The notes beneath the pieces were generated by a model that searched no databases, had not been told where the DNA came from, and saw only the letters and a list, made by a program, of their open reading frames with translations. 64,000 bases of DNA, taken from assembly GCF_019429525.1 (NCBI RefSeq), contig NZ_JAHXZL010000015.1, forward strand, positions 1-64,000, read 5' to 3'. This document shows positions 8,694-18,181 of this stretch, piece after piece; the first letter of the stretch is position 1; every line of letters starts with the position of its first letter. The DNA is from Sphingomonas folli. GTDB taxonomy: Bacteria; Pseudomonadota; Alphaproteobacteria; Sphingomonadales; Sphingomonadaceae. A program made the translations under genes and the position numbers.

Positions 8694-9584
8694 TCACGCA
8701 TGCGAAGGCTCGATGAACCAGACGTCCCCCGTTTGAGCGTTGACGATCAAGCGAAAGCGGCGGATGTGATCGAGGCCGAGCAGCATGGCTGGACGATCAC
8801 TCCAGCCGAACGTCTGGAAGACGCTGAGATCCGCAACCTTGATCGTCGTCGCGCCCAAATCATGACCGGGCAGCCGCATCGAGGCGACGCTAGCTGTACG
8901 AAGCGTTGTCGCCTTATCGTTCGCACCTCTGATCGATCGCAGCGGAGCAGCGATCGCCGTCAGCCTGGCCTGTTTCGCAAAAGCCTCGTTGGCGCGGCTC
9001 TCGCGGGCCCCAGTGTCGATGATGGCTTGGCCCGCGACACCGTCGAGGACGACGGGGATGGCAAGCAGCCCTCCCGTGACCTTTGCCGCTCGCACGGGTC
9101 TGCCCAGGGATCGCCTGAGCCGACCTGCCGCTGCGCGATCATGGAACAGCGCACGTCCGCGTGCGAAGTCGAACTCGACGAGATAGCCTCGCATCACGTC
9201 CAGACCGACGATGCCCGCCACATCCGGTCGGTCCGGCTGGTCCGCGAGCTCGACGACGGTTAGCGGGCCATGCCGAACAGCATCGATCGCCAACGTGCGG
9301 ACGGTGCGGAGCGGCAGCGTGGTGGAGCCCGTCTGGCCCACGAGTCGCTCCTCCCCTGCATTGGGCAGAGCACTCTTGTGAGCGAATCCACGATAGACCG
9401 CGGTCCCCTCCGCCCCGGTGTCGACGATGAAGGCCGCAGCCTTCTGTCCGTTGATCGATACCGGCGCGACGAGGTGCCCGCTCGATGCCAGAGTGAGCGG
9501 GGCTGCCGTGATGGCGCTGGCTGCGGCGAGAAGCGCCGCAGCCATGATCACAGGGGCTAATCGGCCCCAGCGTCGCGCGCTCAT
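8694..9584 (-). CDS. Retropepsin-like aspartic protease, exported
   Basis: The 296-aa protein has a signal peptide (MAAALLAAASAITAAP) and two retropepsin-like halves. Each has the catalytic Asp-Thr-Gly: FIVDTGAEGT (Asp54) and AIIDTGARES in the second half. Having both motifs in one chain fits a pepsin-like pseudo-dimer of the clan AA single-chain type found in many proteobacteria. The natural substrate is unknown. The start codon overlaps the stop of the upstream PEP-CTERM gene (TGATG), so the two are co-translated. Confidence 0.8.
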   Translation of the reverse strand: MSARRWGRLAPVIMAAALLAAASAITAAPLTLASSGHLVAPVSINGQKAAAFIVDTGAEGTAVYRGFAHKSALPNAGEERLVGQTGSTTLPLRTVRTLAIDAVRHGPLTVVELADQPDRPDVAGIVGLDVMRGYLVEFDFARGRALFHDRAAAGRLRRSLGRPVRAAKVTGGLLAIPVVLDGVAGQAIIDTGARESRANEAFAKQARLTAIAAPLRSIRGANDKATTLRTASVASMRLPGHDLGATTIKVADLSVFQTFGWSDRPAMLLGLDHIRRFRLIVNAQTGDVWFIEPSHA

Positions 9585-10228
9585 CAGGCTGTGACGCAGT
9601 CGGCCGAGCCGCTGCGCCGACGCACCACGCCGCCGACCAGCGCGAAACCGACGATCATCATCGCCCAGGTGGCAGGCTCGGGCACAGCTGGAGTGCTTGG
9701 CAGGTCGATCGGCGGCCCGGAGCGGATGCCGTTGATCTGCAGGTTGTCGATCTGAACGCCGGCATACTGGATCGCGTGATCCGAGGTAAAACGGAAGCCG
9801 AACAGCTGATCGCGTTCCAGCGCCGCAAGGTTGAATTTGTAGGATCCGCTCCCCGTGCCGTAACCTTGCGTGATCTGCCCGAAGGTATTGAAAACTAGGG
9901 CACCCGCCGCATCATAATGGCCGGTAAACCAGGTCACGTAATCGTAGGAGCGCTCCGTGTACTCGGTGAGGTCGAAGGTGAAGTCGATGTTCTCGTATGC
10001 GTTCAGCCCGAGATCAGCGATGTAAAGGCTGCGCTCGTTCGGCGAGTACTCTGCGCTGTGCCCGAGGAAGCCGTTGTGAACTCCCCAGCTGCCGGCGACG
10101 TTGGAGACGACGCTCTCCTTTGCGCCAAGGCCGCTGGAGAAATCCTGCGAGAAGATGGTTGCCGCACTGGCTGGCGTTGCGGCCGCTGCCAAAACGCTGG
10201 CGATGAGTAATGGGGTAATCCGAAGCAT
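9584..10228 (-). CDS. PEP-CTERM sorting domain protein
   Basis: The 214-aa exported protein has a signal peptide (LLIASVLAAAATPASA), a beta-rich middle with aromatic strands (YDYVTWFTGHYDAAG), and the C-terminal PEP-CTERM signal: VPEPATWAMM, hydrophobic IVGFALVGGVV, basic RRR. It overlaps the downstream protease gene by one base. An envelope protein co-translated with an aspartic protease may mean that the protease processes it or shares its location; this is inference. Confidence 0.85.
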   Translation of the reverse strand: MLRITPLLIASVLAAAATPASAATIFSQDFSSGLGAKESVVSNVAGSWGVHNGFLGHSAEYSPNERSLYIADLGLNAYENIDFTFDLTEYTERSYDYVTWFTGHYDAAGALVFNTFGQITQGYGTGSGSYKFNLAALERDQLFGFRFTSDHAIQYAGVQIDNLQINGIRSGPPIDLPSTPAVPEPATWAMMIVGFALVGGVVRRRSGSADCVTA

Positions 10229-10334
10229 GATGCACTCCCTCTGTTTGCCAGACGCGCGTCATCACACCCGGACGAGCGCCTTTTATTTTCGGTTGATCCG
10301 CTGCCGGGCTGCAGCGGGACTGATGCAGCTGCGC

Positions 10335-10991
10335 CTAGCTTCCTTGAGAAGCTTTGGCGCTCACAAGCCCAAGGAATGCAGCGTAGGTTGAGCCATAGCC
10401 AGGCATGGCCTTCATGCGCCGCAGCCACGCGACGACGTTCGGACATTCGTCGAAGTCGAACACGATCAGTTCTGACAACGTGATGTACGAGAAGGCGAGG
10501 AAGTCGGCGATCGTGATTGAACAACCCGCTATGAAGCCGTCGCGCAGGCGTTCGTCGAGGACCGACATGATCTGGCGAACGGCCGGCGCCGCAACCTGCT
10601 GCATCTCGGCTACACTCGCGGCCGACAGGCCTGCGGGCACGCCAAGCGCTGCGGGGTAGACCGAGAACACATCGAGCCAGATCCTCACGTCCGTGCTAGC
10701 CCAACTCATCGCCTCATCGACGCGAGCCTGTTCTTGATCGTCACGGCCCAAATAGTCCGGCGCCAGCCTTCTCGCGAGATAGCGGAGAATGGCAGCTGCC
10801 TCGGTCAGCACGAAGTCACCATCGACCAGCACTGGGACGTGTCCCATCGGATTGACCGCCAGGAACGCCGGCGCACGCGTCTCGCCTGCCAGAAGGTCAA
10901 CCAACTCGAGCTGCAACGCGAAACCTGCTTCGGCCGCGAAGAACGTGACCGGGCGTGATGTTGTCGAGATCGGATCGTAGTAGAGCTTCAT
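10335..10991 (-). CDS. Glutathione S-transferase
   Basis: The 218-aa cytosolic enzyme has an N-terminal thioredoxin-fold GST domain (MKLYYDPISTTSRPVTFFA, then VNPMGHVPVLVDGDFVLTEAAAIL, with the cis-Pro and the Glu/Ala gamma-glutamyl contact) and an all-helical C-terminal domain (ITIADFLAFSYI is the N-capping box). It conjugates glutathione to electrophiles, or acts in related chemistry. A LysR-type regulator is encoded divergently 92 bases away and probably controls it. Confidence 0.9.
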   Translation of the reverse strand: MKLYYDPISTTSRPVTFFAAEAGFALQLELVDLLAGETRAPAFLAVNPMGHVPVLVDGDFVLTEAAAILRYLARRLAPDYLGRDDQEQARVDEAMSWASTDVRIWLDVFSVYPAALGVPAGLSAASVAEMQQVAAPAVRQIMSVLDERLRDGFIAGCSITIADFLAFSYITLSELIVFDFDECPNVVAWLRRMKAMPGYGSTYAAFLGLVSAKASQGS

Positions 10992-11083
10992 CGTGGCGCC
11001 CCTTTCTTACCGCGGAGATACGTGCCCCTCAGGAATGGCTCAAACCCCTTTCCTGACCGAGCGCTATGCGGCAGTGAATAGGC

Positions 11084-11977
11084 GTGGACGATTGGGATGA
11101 TATCCGCTGGTTCCTCGCTGTGGCGGAACATGGCAGCACGTTGGCCGCGGCACGAGCGTCGCGGGTCAGCCAGAGCACCATATTCCGTCGGATCGCCGCG
11201 CTGGAGGCCGCGCTTGGTCTGTCCTTGTTCGAGCGGCGATCAAGCGGCTACACTCTCACCGAGGACGGCGCCGCCTTACTCCCCATAGCTGCGCAGATCG
11301 CCGCGAATGTTGAGCACCTGTCGCGCGTTGCAGCGGAACGTCAGCGCAGCGTCGCAGGCACGGTGCGACTGTCTGCGCCCGAGATTGTCCTCGCGCACGT
11401 TCTGCCGCCCGTGATCGGTCGCTTTCGCGCGCTCTATCCAGCGGTAAAGCTCGAGCTCGTCGCTACTGATCGCAGGGTCGACCTCGCAAGTGGCGAAGCG
11501 GACGTGGCGTTGCGGGGCGGCTTGGCTCCAACAGATCCTTCGTTATTTGGACGACGCCTAACCTATGACCGCTCCGTCGTAGCGGCGAGCAGAGCCTATG
11601 CGGATGCTGCAGGTCTGCCGCAATCACTCGCTGACCTGAGAGACCATCCGCTCATTCGTTTCGATCCTCCCGGCGCCCCTACCCCCCTGCTCGATCAGCT
11701 CGTGGCGTGCTTTCCCGACGAAGCCGTTGTCCTGCGTCCAAATACGATGACAGCGGTTGTAGCGGCCGTGCGGGGTGGCCTTGGCCTCGGCATATTGCCG
11801 CGCTTCGTCGTCGACCGCGAAGCGGACCTCGTCCACGCGCCAATCGTGCTGCCGCTGCCCGTGTTCGAACTGTGGATCATCACGCATGAGCGACGCCGAC
11901 ACTCGGCCCCTGTCCGGGCGCTGATGGATTTTGTGGCGGCGTATGTACTGGCCGAGCAGCCGCAGGCAGACGAGTAG
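11084..11977 (+). CDS. LysR-family transcriptional regulator
   Basis: The 297-aa regulator has the N-terminal winged helix (IRWFLAVAEHGSTLAAARA, VSQSTIFRRIAALEAALG, LFERRSSGYTLTEDG) and a C-terminal periplasmic-binding-like effector domain (GTVRLSAPEIV, GEADVALRGG, GGLGLGILP). It belongs to the group with a short start (MDDWDDIRWFLAV) that often controls the divergently encoded neighbour, here the GST gene. The start is a GTG at 11084. The effector is unknown. Confidence 0.9.
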   Translation: MDDWDDIRWFLAVAEHGSTLAAARASRVSQSTIFRRIAALEAALGLSLFERRSSGYTLTEDGAALLPIAAQIAANVEHLSRVAAERQRSVAGTVRLSAPEIVLAHVLPPVIGRFRALYPAVKLELVATDRRVDLASGEADVALRGGLAPTDPSLFGRRLTYDRSVVAASRAYADAAGLPQSLADLRDHPLIRFDPPGAPTPLLDQLVACFPDEAVVLRPNTMTAVVAAVRGGLGLGILPRFVVDREADLVHAPIVLPLPVFELWIITHERRRHSAPVRALMDFVAAYVLAEQPQADE

Positions 11978-12244
11978 GCACTGACTGACCGACGACCCAC
12001 AAGTGGACGTTCAGGCCGCCGTGCTCGCTTCCCAGCTTCGGTCGTTCATTCATGTAGACTTATCCGCTCGCCGGAAGTGACGTACCGAGGACGCGGATCG
12101 ACGAAAAGTCGGACAAAGCTATCGATTGCCCCCTTCGCTGAGAACGACCGGTAGCGCTGAAATCGACCATTCTTGGTGTAGCGAAGAGCCTGCGCGGCTG
12201 CCCGGTTCGACCTGAACACCGGAAGAAGCCTAGCGGCTCGGGTC

Positions 12245-12592
12245 TCAACCCAGAGTACATTCCGAGTGGATGTCGGCCCAACCACCGATCGCGCGATCGA
12301 CGCTAGATGGGGATGGTGGGTGAAGAAGAGGACCTGCGTCAACCTCGCGAGCTCCGCCAGCACTCGAGAACCCGCTTCGGAACGGTCGTCGTCGAAGTTG
12401 ACGAAGAGATCGCCGGCTAGGAACGGCAGGCGCACGCCCGCTGCGACAGACGGCTCGACGGCGGCCAGGCGCAAAACGAGGAAACAGCTGGTCGGTGGTT
12501 CCCTCGCCCATGGCGCCGACCTCGAGAATGTTCCCGCCGTCATCACGGACTCCAAGGAACCGCGGCGAGGCGGCGTCGCTGTCGCTCTGCAC
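12245..12592 (-). pseudogene. Remnant of a YhaN-like SMC/RecF-type ATPase
   Basis: Only the C-terminal ATPase tail is left. In one frame it reads FLGVRDDGG then VGAMGEGTTDQLF, matching the YhaN signature box (SEGTxDQLYLALRLA). The text continues in another frame as LVLRLAAVEPS, then DLFVNFDDDRSEAG (Walker B) and QVLFFTHHPHL (switch region). The jump near 12478-12486 fits one extra base in a run of T and C. No N-terminal half or Walker A is present upstream, so this is a relic. It marks the left margin of the defence island. Confidence 0.7.
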
Positions 12593-12725
12593 CGCCGGTT
12601 AACGTCCGATCGCCTGTCCTTTATCCCGAATCTCACGCTTATCGGCAAAGAGTTTGCCGTTGGAGTGTTGCGTCCGTATCAATCTCGTTGATTGAATTCC
12701 AAGCCGGTCGTCACTGGATCAAAGG

Positions 12726-13319
12726 TTACTTCCAGATCCTTTCGTTGTCTGAAGAGCTCTTCGCTAAATAGCTTTCGATGGCGTCGCCGACGCTACTGAT
12801 AATCTTGTCGCGCGGCGTCGCATGCAACGCCGGTATTTCAAGAACGTAGCGGCAAAATACTAGGCCGAGCAATTGCGAGGCGATCAACGCAGCTGCCCTT
12901 TCACCTTTTACACCGGTGACGATTTTTACAGTAGCGTTCAGCTGCTCGTAAAAGATTGAGACAAGTCTCTCCTTTGCTTCCGTATGATCGAGGCTGGCTC
13001 GCAGCAACGCAACAAGGTCTCCGCCGCTCCCACTCGTGTCCCAGTCTCTTGTAACATGGGTTACCAGGATTTCACTGGCAGCTTTGTAATCCATTCCCTC
13101 AAATGACGGAAGGACAAGATCGAACTGGATCGCTGCGGCAAATACACCTGCCTTTCCACCAAAATATCGGACTAGCATGGCCGGGACGACGCTAGCGCGC
13201 TCGGCGATTTGTCTAACGGTAGCTCGTTCGTAGCCAACTTCCGCAAACACGGATCGCGCCGCCGCAACGATGCGGTCCTTCGCCGCTTGCGACCGAGATG
13301 TCCCCTGTACGCGTTTCAC
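12726..13319 (-). CDS. TetR-family regulator next to the dnd operon
   Basis: The 197-aa regulator has a TetR helix-turn-helix (ERATVRQIAERASVVPAMLVRY) at residues about 30-55 and a helical C-terminal domain. The open frame goes up to 13406, but that part would encode two operator-like palindromes. I therefore prefer the GTG at 13319, preceded by GGGGG. The gene is divergent from dndB, which starts about 280 bases away, and its operators lie between them. It should repress itself and may also influence dnd transcription. Base composition here is more AT-rich than in the dnd genes. Confidence 0.85.
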   Translation of the reverse strand: MKRVQGTSRSQAAKDRIVAAARSVFAEVGYERATVRQIAERASVVPAMLVRYFGGKAGVFAAAIQFDLVLPSFEGMDYKAASEILVTHVTRDWDTSGSGGDLVALLRASLDHTEAKERLVSIFYEQLNATVKIVTGVKGERAAALIASQLLGLVFCRYVLEIPALHATPRDKIISSVGDAIESYLAKSSSDNERIWK

Positions 13320-13335
13320 TTGTTCGCCCCCAGTT

Positions 13336-13386
13336 TGCAAACATGCGTTTGCAAAAGCCTTGCGTTTGTGCGAACAGGTGTTTGCA
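13336..13386. promoter_or_regulatory. Two operator-like palindromes upstream of the TetR gene
   Basis: The first site, TGCAAACATGCGTTTGCA (13336-13353), has perfect 9-bp arms if the flanking T/A pairs are counted (TTTGCAAAC, GTTTGCAAA). The second, TGCGAACAGGTGTTTGCA (13369-13386), matches it at 15 of 18 positions. Their starts are 33 bases apart, three helical turns, so two dimers could bind the same face of the DNA. Confidence 0.7.
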
Positions 13387-13598
13387 CGGACGCCATTTCT
13401 GAACAAGTCAAAGCGTTGGTTAGATGAACACGGTGTCGGAGCGCAGGGCTGCTATCCAAGGGGCATAATCGTCGGTTGCGAACCTCGCCGCATGGACGCC
13501 CCAACGGGAGAGAGCCTTTCAAGATGCCGCGACCCACGTTTCGATTTTCTAGGTCTTAATCGAACTTCGCTGTCATGAACCCGACAAAGGAGGAGAGA

Positions 13599-14651
13599 TT
13601 GGATAACTCGTATAGCTTCGCAGCCATCCGCGGCGTTCAAGCTAACCGCGCCTACTACGTCGCGATGGTGCCGATGAAGACGCTGCAGCGGCTGTTCCAG
13701 TTTGATGATGAGGAGCTGCCGCCCGGCCTGCGCGCCCAGCGCGAGCTAAACCGGACGCGCATCCCCTCCATCGCCCGGTACATCAACGCGAACCCCAACG
13801 AATACGTGCTGTCGGCGCTGTCGGCATCCATCGGCGGGGCGTTCCGCTTCGAACCGTTTCCCGGGCAGCGCTCGGTTGGCACGCTTTGCGTCGACATGGC
13901 CGCCACGATCCTCATCAACGACGGCCAGCACCGCCGCGCCGGCATCGTCGAGGCGTTGCGGGAGCGTCCGTCGCTTGGCGACGAGACGATCGCCGTGACG
14001 CTGTTCCCCGACGAAGGGCTCGAACGCTCGCAGCAGATGTTTGTGGACCTCAACCAGCATGGCGTTAAGCCGGCCCGCTCGCTCCGTCTCTACTATGACG
14101 GTCGCGACGACGCGGCACAGCTGACGAAGGCGGTCACGGTGGCGATCCCGCTGCTGCGCGACCTGACCGATTTCACGCGCTCCAACCTGCCCGCTTGGTC
14201 GCGCAAGCTCTTCGCGTTCAGCAGCCTTCATACGGCGACGGCCACGCTCGTAGCGGACGCGGCGCTGGGCGCGACCGCCGACGAGCCGGCCGCGGCGATC
14301 GAGTTCTGGCAGACGGTCATCGACAACATGCCGGACTGGCTTGCCGTGGGTCGTCGCGAGGCTTCCCCGTCCGACCTTCGAAGGGACACAGTCCACGCGC
14401 ACGGCATCGCGTTGGAGGCGATCGCCATCGCCGGTGCGCGGCTGCTGGCGCACCGGCCCGACGACTGGCGCGACGGCCTTGCCGCGCTCCGGGACATCGA
14501 CTGGTCCCGCGCCAACTCGGACCTCTGGGAGGGTCGCGCGCTGGTGAACGGTCGGGTCAACCGGTCGCGGACGAGCGTGCTGCTCACGGCTGAACTCATT
14601 TCCCGCTCGATAGCGCACAAACAAGCTGACGGGGGCGGGACGATCGTCTAG
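13599..14651 (+). CDS. dndB: DNA phosphorothioation regulator DndB
   Basis: This is DndB, with the family DGQHR motif (ILINDGQHRRAGI, residues about 106-118). The N-terminal YSFAAIRGVQANRAYYVAMV and the central MFVDLNQHGVKPARSLRLYYD are also typical. In known dnd clusters DndB represses the operon and tunes modification. An ATG at 13575 is in frame, but the strong ribosome site AAAGGAGG sits just before a TTG at 13599. I therefore favour the TTG, giving 350 aa. It is the first gene of a five-gene operon, dndB-C-D-E-A. Confidence 0.9.
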   Translation: MDNSYSFAAIRGVQANRAYYVAMVPMKTLQRLFQFDDEELPPGLRAQRELNRTRIPSIARYINANPNEYVLSALSASIGGAFRFEPFPGQRSVGTLCVDMAATILINDGQHRRAGIVEALRERPSLGDETIAVTLFPDEGLERSQQMFVDLNQHGVKPARSLRLYYDGRDDAAQLTKAVTVAIPLLRDLTDFTRSNLPAWSRKLFAFSSLHTATATLVADAALGATADEPAAAIEFWQTVIDNMPDWLAVGRREASPSDLRRDTVHAHGIALEAIAIAGARLLAHRPDDWRDGLAALRDIDWSRANSDLWEGRALVNGRVNRSRTSVLLTAELISRSIAHKQADGGGTIV

Positions 14652-14675
14652 GATTCCGGATGAGGCGGGTTAGTT

Positions 14676-16175
14676 ATGAAGAAGATCGTTGAAAAAGAGG
14701 GCGTTGCGCGTTTGACGCGCATGCACGACGACGTTCGCGAGATATACCTCGCGGACAGCCGTCCGTGGGTCGTGGGTTATTCCGGCGGCAAGGATTCCAC
14801 CACCGCGCTGCAACTCATCTGGAGCGCGATCTCCGCGCTCCCCCCGGAAAAGCGCACCAAGAAGATCTACGTCATCAGCTCCGACACGCTGGTCGAGACG
14901 CCAGTCGTGTCCAACTACATCGACGTGTCTCTTAAGCGGATCGCGGAGGCCGCGGTCGAGCAGGGGATGCCGATCGTCACGCACAAGGTGGTGCCGGAGG
15001 TCGACAAGAGTTTCTGGGTGAACCTGATCGGCCGAGGATACCCCGCGCCGTCGCGCCGCTTCCGGTGGTGCACCGAGCGGCTCAAGATCGAGCCCGCCAA
15101 CGACTTCATCAAGAGCCGCGTGGCGGAGTTCGGCGAAGTCGTTATGGTGCTCGGCGTGCGGCGCCAGGAGTCCGCCACCCGCGCCCAGGTCATGTCGCTG
15201 CACAGCATCGAGGGCTCCCGCCTATCAAAGCACTCGTCTCTCCTGAACGCCTTTGTCTACGCGCCGATTGCCGACTTCTCGACCGACGACGTCTGGACCT
15301 ACCTGCTCCAGAACCAGTCGCCATGGGGCAACGACAACCGCGACCTCGTCGCGATGTACCGTAACGCCGCGTCCGGCGAATGCCCGCTCGTCGTTGACAC
15401 CTCGACGCCCTCGTGCGGAAATTCGCGCTTCGGCTGCTGGGTGTGCACCGTCGTCGAGCGGGACAAGGCGATGGAGGCAATGATCGATTCCGGTGAGGAG
15501 TGGCTGACGCCTCTGCTCGAATTTCGCGACAAGCTGTCGGACACGCAGGATCCCGCGCGCAAGCTCGAGTTCCGCGACCACAGGCGCCGGACCGGCAACG
15601 TGTCCTTCATCGGCGACACGGACCGTGTGATGCCGGGGCCCTACACGATGGAGTTCCGCCGCGAGCTCTTGAAGGGTCTGCTCGAGACCCAGCGCCAGGT
15701 CGCCGACGAGGCACCTGCTGGCGAAGCGCCGATCCTGATCCACGAGGCGGAGCTGCACGAGATCCGGCGGCTCTGGCGCACAGAGCGAGGGGATTGGCAG
15801 GACTCCGTCCCACGCATCGTACGCGAGACACTGGGCAAGGAAGCCGGATTCGTCGAGCCGGACTGGGTCGCCGAGGACTCGGTCGCCTTCACCGCCGAGG
15901 ACGGCGAACTGCTGGGCTCGATCTGCGCGGACAACGACGTTCCGCTTGAACTCGTGATGAAGCTGCTGGACGTCGAACGCGCGTCGCACGGCCTCAAGCG
16001 CCGGCACGCCGTGCACACCCGCATCGAGGAGGCGTTCAAACTGGATTGGCGCGAGATCGACCTTGTAGTCGCCGAGCGGCGCGAGAAGCTGGGCATCGGC
16101 GCGCCGTCGGTGTCTGAAGCTGCGATCGACGACGATGCCGAACTGCCCTTCGACGCAGAGGAGGACGCGCGATGA
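14676..16175 (+). CDS. dndC: DNA phosphorothioation sulfurtransferase DndC
   Basis: The 499-aa protein of the PAPS-reductase/ATP-pyrophosphatase type has the PP-loop SGGKDS at residues 36-41. The Cys residues in FRWCTERLK and in PSCGNSRFGCWVC are placed to hold an iron-sulfur cluster. The reaction passes sulfur from DndA toward the DNA backbone after adenylating a target, with the DndD/DndE complex. The length is usual for the family. The stop overlaps the start of dndD (ATGA), so the two are co-translated. Confidence 0.97.
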   Translation: MKKIVEKEGVARLTRMHDDVREIYLADSRPWVVGYSGGKDSTTALQLIWSAISALPPEKRTKKIYVISSDTLVETPVVSNYIDVSLKRIAEAAVEQGMPIVTHKVVPEVDKSFWVNLIGRGYPAPSRRFRWCTERLKIEPANDFIKSRVAEFGEVVMVLGVRRQESATRAQVMSLHSIEGSRLSKHSSLLNAFVYAPIADFSTDDVWTYLLQNQSPWGNDNRDLVAMYRNAASGECPLVVDTSTPSCGNSRFGCWVCTVVERDKAMEAMIDSGEEWLTPLLEFRDKLSDTQDPARKLEFRDHRRRTGNVSFIGDTDRVMPGPYTMEFRRELLKGLLETQRQVADEAPAGEAPILIHEAELHEIRRLWRTERGDWQDSVPRIVRETLGKEAGFVEPDWVAEDSVAFTAEDGELLGSICADNDVPLELVMKLLDVERASHGLKRRHAVHTRIEEAFKLDWREIDLVVAERREKLGIGAPSVSEAAIDDDAELPFDAEEDAR

Positions 16176-18181
16176 TCCTCCGCAACATCGAGATGGAGAA
16201 CTTTGGCCTCTATTCGGGTCGGCAGGTGCTCGATCTGGTCCCAAGGAAGCGCGCAGGCCGCGACACGCCGGTCGTGCTGTTCGGCGGGCGAAACGGCGCC
16301 GGCAAGACCACGCTGCTCGAGGCGGTCCGGCTCGCGCTGTACGGCCGCCTAGCGCTCGGTCACCGCGTCGGACAGGCGGAATACGAGAGGCACCTGCGCG
16401 GCCGCATGCACATCGGACCCGGCGGACGGGTCGCAGGCTCGGCATCGGTTGGCCTGGAGTTCGACTATTCCGAGGGCGGCCGGATACAGCGCTACCGCGT
16501 CACGCGCCGCTGGACTGCGAAGGGCGCCGGTATCGTGGAGACGCTCGTCCTCGAGAAGGACGGCAAGCCGGTCGAGTCCGTGCCGCGCGAGGAGTGGCAC
16601 CACTTCCTGCAAGAGCTTATCCCGCCCGGCGTCTCGCAGCTCTTCTTCTTCGACGGCGAGAAGATCGCCGACATCGCCAACGACGAGATCGACGAGGGCC
16701 TGGCGGACGCGGTCCGCGGCTTGCTTGGGATTGAGCTGGTCGGCCGCCTCCGGACCGACCTGGGGCTGTTCATGGCTCGGCGATCCAAAAGCGGCGACGC
16801 GGTTACCGCAGCCAAGCTCGAGGAGGTGGTGCGCGAGGACGAGAAGCTCGAAGTCTGCATCACGGCGATGCAGGACACCGTCGCCGAGCTGATCTCCCGC
16901 CGCGCGGGCCAAGCGCGCCTAGCCGCGACTGCGCGCCAACGGTTCACGGCAGAAGGCGGCGACGCGGCCAATCAGCGCGCCACGCTCGAAGCGGCGCGCG
17001 ACGAGACCCGGCATCAGCTGGGCCGCCGCGAGACCGAGCTGCGCGAACTCGCGGGCGGCCTGCTGCCGTTCGCGATGGCGCCCCGGGTGGGCGAACGCCT
17101 AATGCAGGTTTTGTCGAAGTCGACCGGCGGCAGCGGGGCCGAGGCGGCAGCGCTGCGTGAGCGCCTGCTGTCGTGGCGCGCGAGCGGGCATCCCCCGCGG
17201 AACGCCGCGTGGAAGGAAAGCCACTGGCGCGACCTGGACAGCTTCCTCACGGCCGAGGCGCTGTCGCCGGCCGCGTCGTTGGACGAACCGCTGGCGGATT
17301 TGGAGTCAGGCGAGCGTGCGGTGCTGCTGCATCAGCTGCGCGAGGTCCGCGAGATTACCGTCGCCCGGTCGGCGCTGATCTCGTCCGAATTGCACCGCCT
17401 CAACGGCCGCCTAAAGGACATCGAGGCGAACCTCGTCCGCGCCTCCGGCGAAGGCGCCGGCGTGGTGCTCGATGAGCTCGTGCTCGCCGAGCAGCAGGTC
17501 GGCGCGATCGAAGCCGAGCTGAAGGCGCGCGAGGAGGAGCTCAAGACGCTCCTGTTCCGCCGCACGACGCTCCGACGCGAGCGCGAGCGCCTGCTCAAGG
17601 CGCAGTCGGAAGCTGCCGCGGCGGAGGGCCGCGCCGCATTGGCGGGGCGCATCGGCGTCGCCCTGCAGCAGTACGAGGACCGACTGCTGGAAGCCAAGCT
17701 GAGCAGGCTGCAGTCCGAGTTCGTGCAACGCTTCAATCACCTCGCGCGCAAGGGCGGCTTCGTGGCCGACGCGCAGATCGACCGGGCGACGTTCGAGACC
17801 ACGCTGATCGACCGCGACGGCAACGAGATTACGAAATCCGCGCTTTCCGCCGGCGAGAAGCAGATCTACGCGATCGCTATGCTGTGGGCGCTCGCTCACA
17901 CGAGTGGCCGCGCGCTGCCGATGATCATCGACACGCCGCTCGCCCGACTGGATTCCGAGCACCGTACGACGCTCGTCGAGCGTTACTTCCCGGAGGCAAG
18001 CCACCAGGTAATCGTTCTCTCCACTGATACGGAGGTGGACGACAAGCTACTGAAGCGGCTCATGCCGGCCGTCAGCCACACCTACCGGCTCGACTACAAC
18101 CCTGACCAAAGGTCGACGTCGGCCCGTCCCGGCTACTTCGACGACGAGGAGGAAGCACCCCATGCGCTTCACCAAACTTAA
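16172..18181 (+). CDS. dndD: DNA phosphorothioation ATPase DndD
   Basis: The 669-aa SbcC/RecN-like ATPase has Walker A GGRNGAGKTT at residues 38-47, the insert FFFDGEKIADIANDEID, long coiled-coil stretches rich in Ala, Arg, Glu and Leu in the middle, the signature LSAGEKQIYAIAML and Walker B MIIDTPLARLD. It is thought to alter DNA structure or open the helix during sulfur insertion. The 3' end overlaps dndE by 20 bases. It lacks a clear zinc hook, unlike the ATPase at 20924-22906. Confidence 0.96.
   Translation: MILRNIEMENFGLYSGRQVLDLVPRKRAGRDTPVVLFGGRNGAGKTTLLEAVRLALYGRLALGHRVGQAEYERHLRGRMHIGPGGRVAGSASVGLEFDYSEGGRIQRYRVTRRWTAKGAGIVETLVLEKDGKPVESVPREEWHHFLQELIPPGVSQLFFFDGEKIADIANDEIDEGLADAVRGLLGIELVGRLRTDLGLFMARRSKSGDAVTAAKLEEVVREDEKLEVCITAMQDTVAELISRRAGQARLAATARQRFTAEGGDAANQRATLEAARDETRHQLGRRETELRELAGGLLPFAMAPRVGERLMQVLSKSTGGSGAEAAALRERLLSWRASGHPPRNAAWKESHWRDLDSFLTAEALSPAASLDEPLADLESGERAVLLHQLREVREITVARSALISSELHRLNGRLKDIEANLVRASGEGAGVVLDELVLAEQQVGAIEAELKAREEELKTLLFRRTTLRRERERLLKAQSEAAAAEGRAALAGRIGVALQQYEDRLLEAKLSRLQSEFVQRFNHLARKGGFVADAQIDRATFETTLIDRDGNEITKSALSAGEKQIYAIAMLWALAHTSGRALPMIIDTPLARLDSEHRTTLVERYFPEASHQVIVLSTDTEVDDKLLKRLMPAVSHTYRLDYNPDQRSTSARPGYFDDEEEAPHALHQT

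Noticed and set aside
15225..16445. A 406-codon minus-strand open frame
   Set aside because: It is antisense to dndC and dndD, both certain genes.
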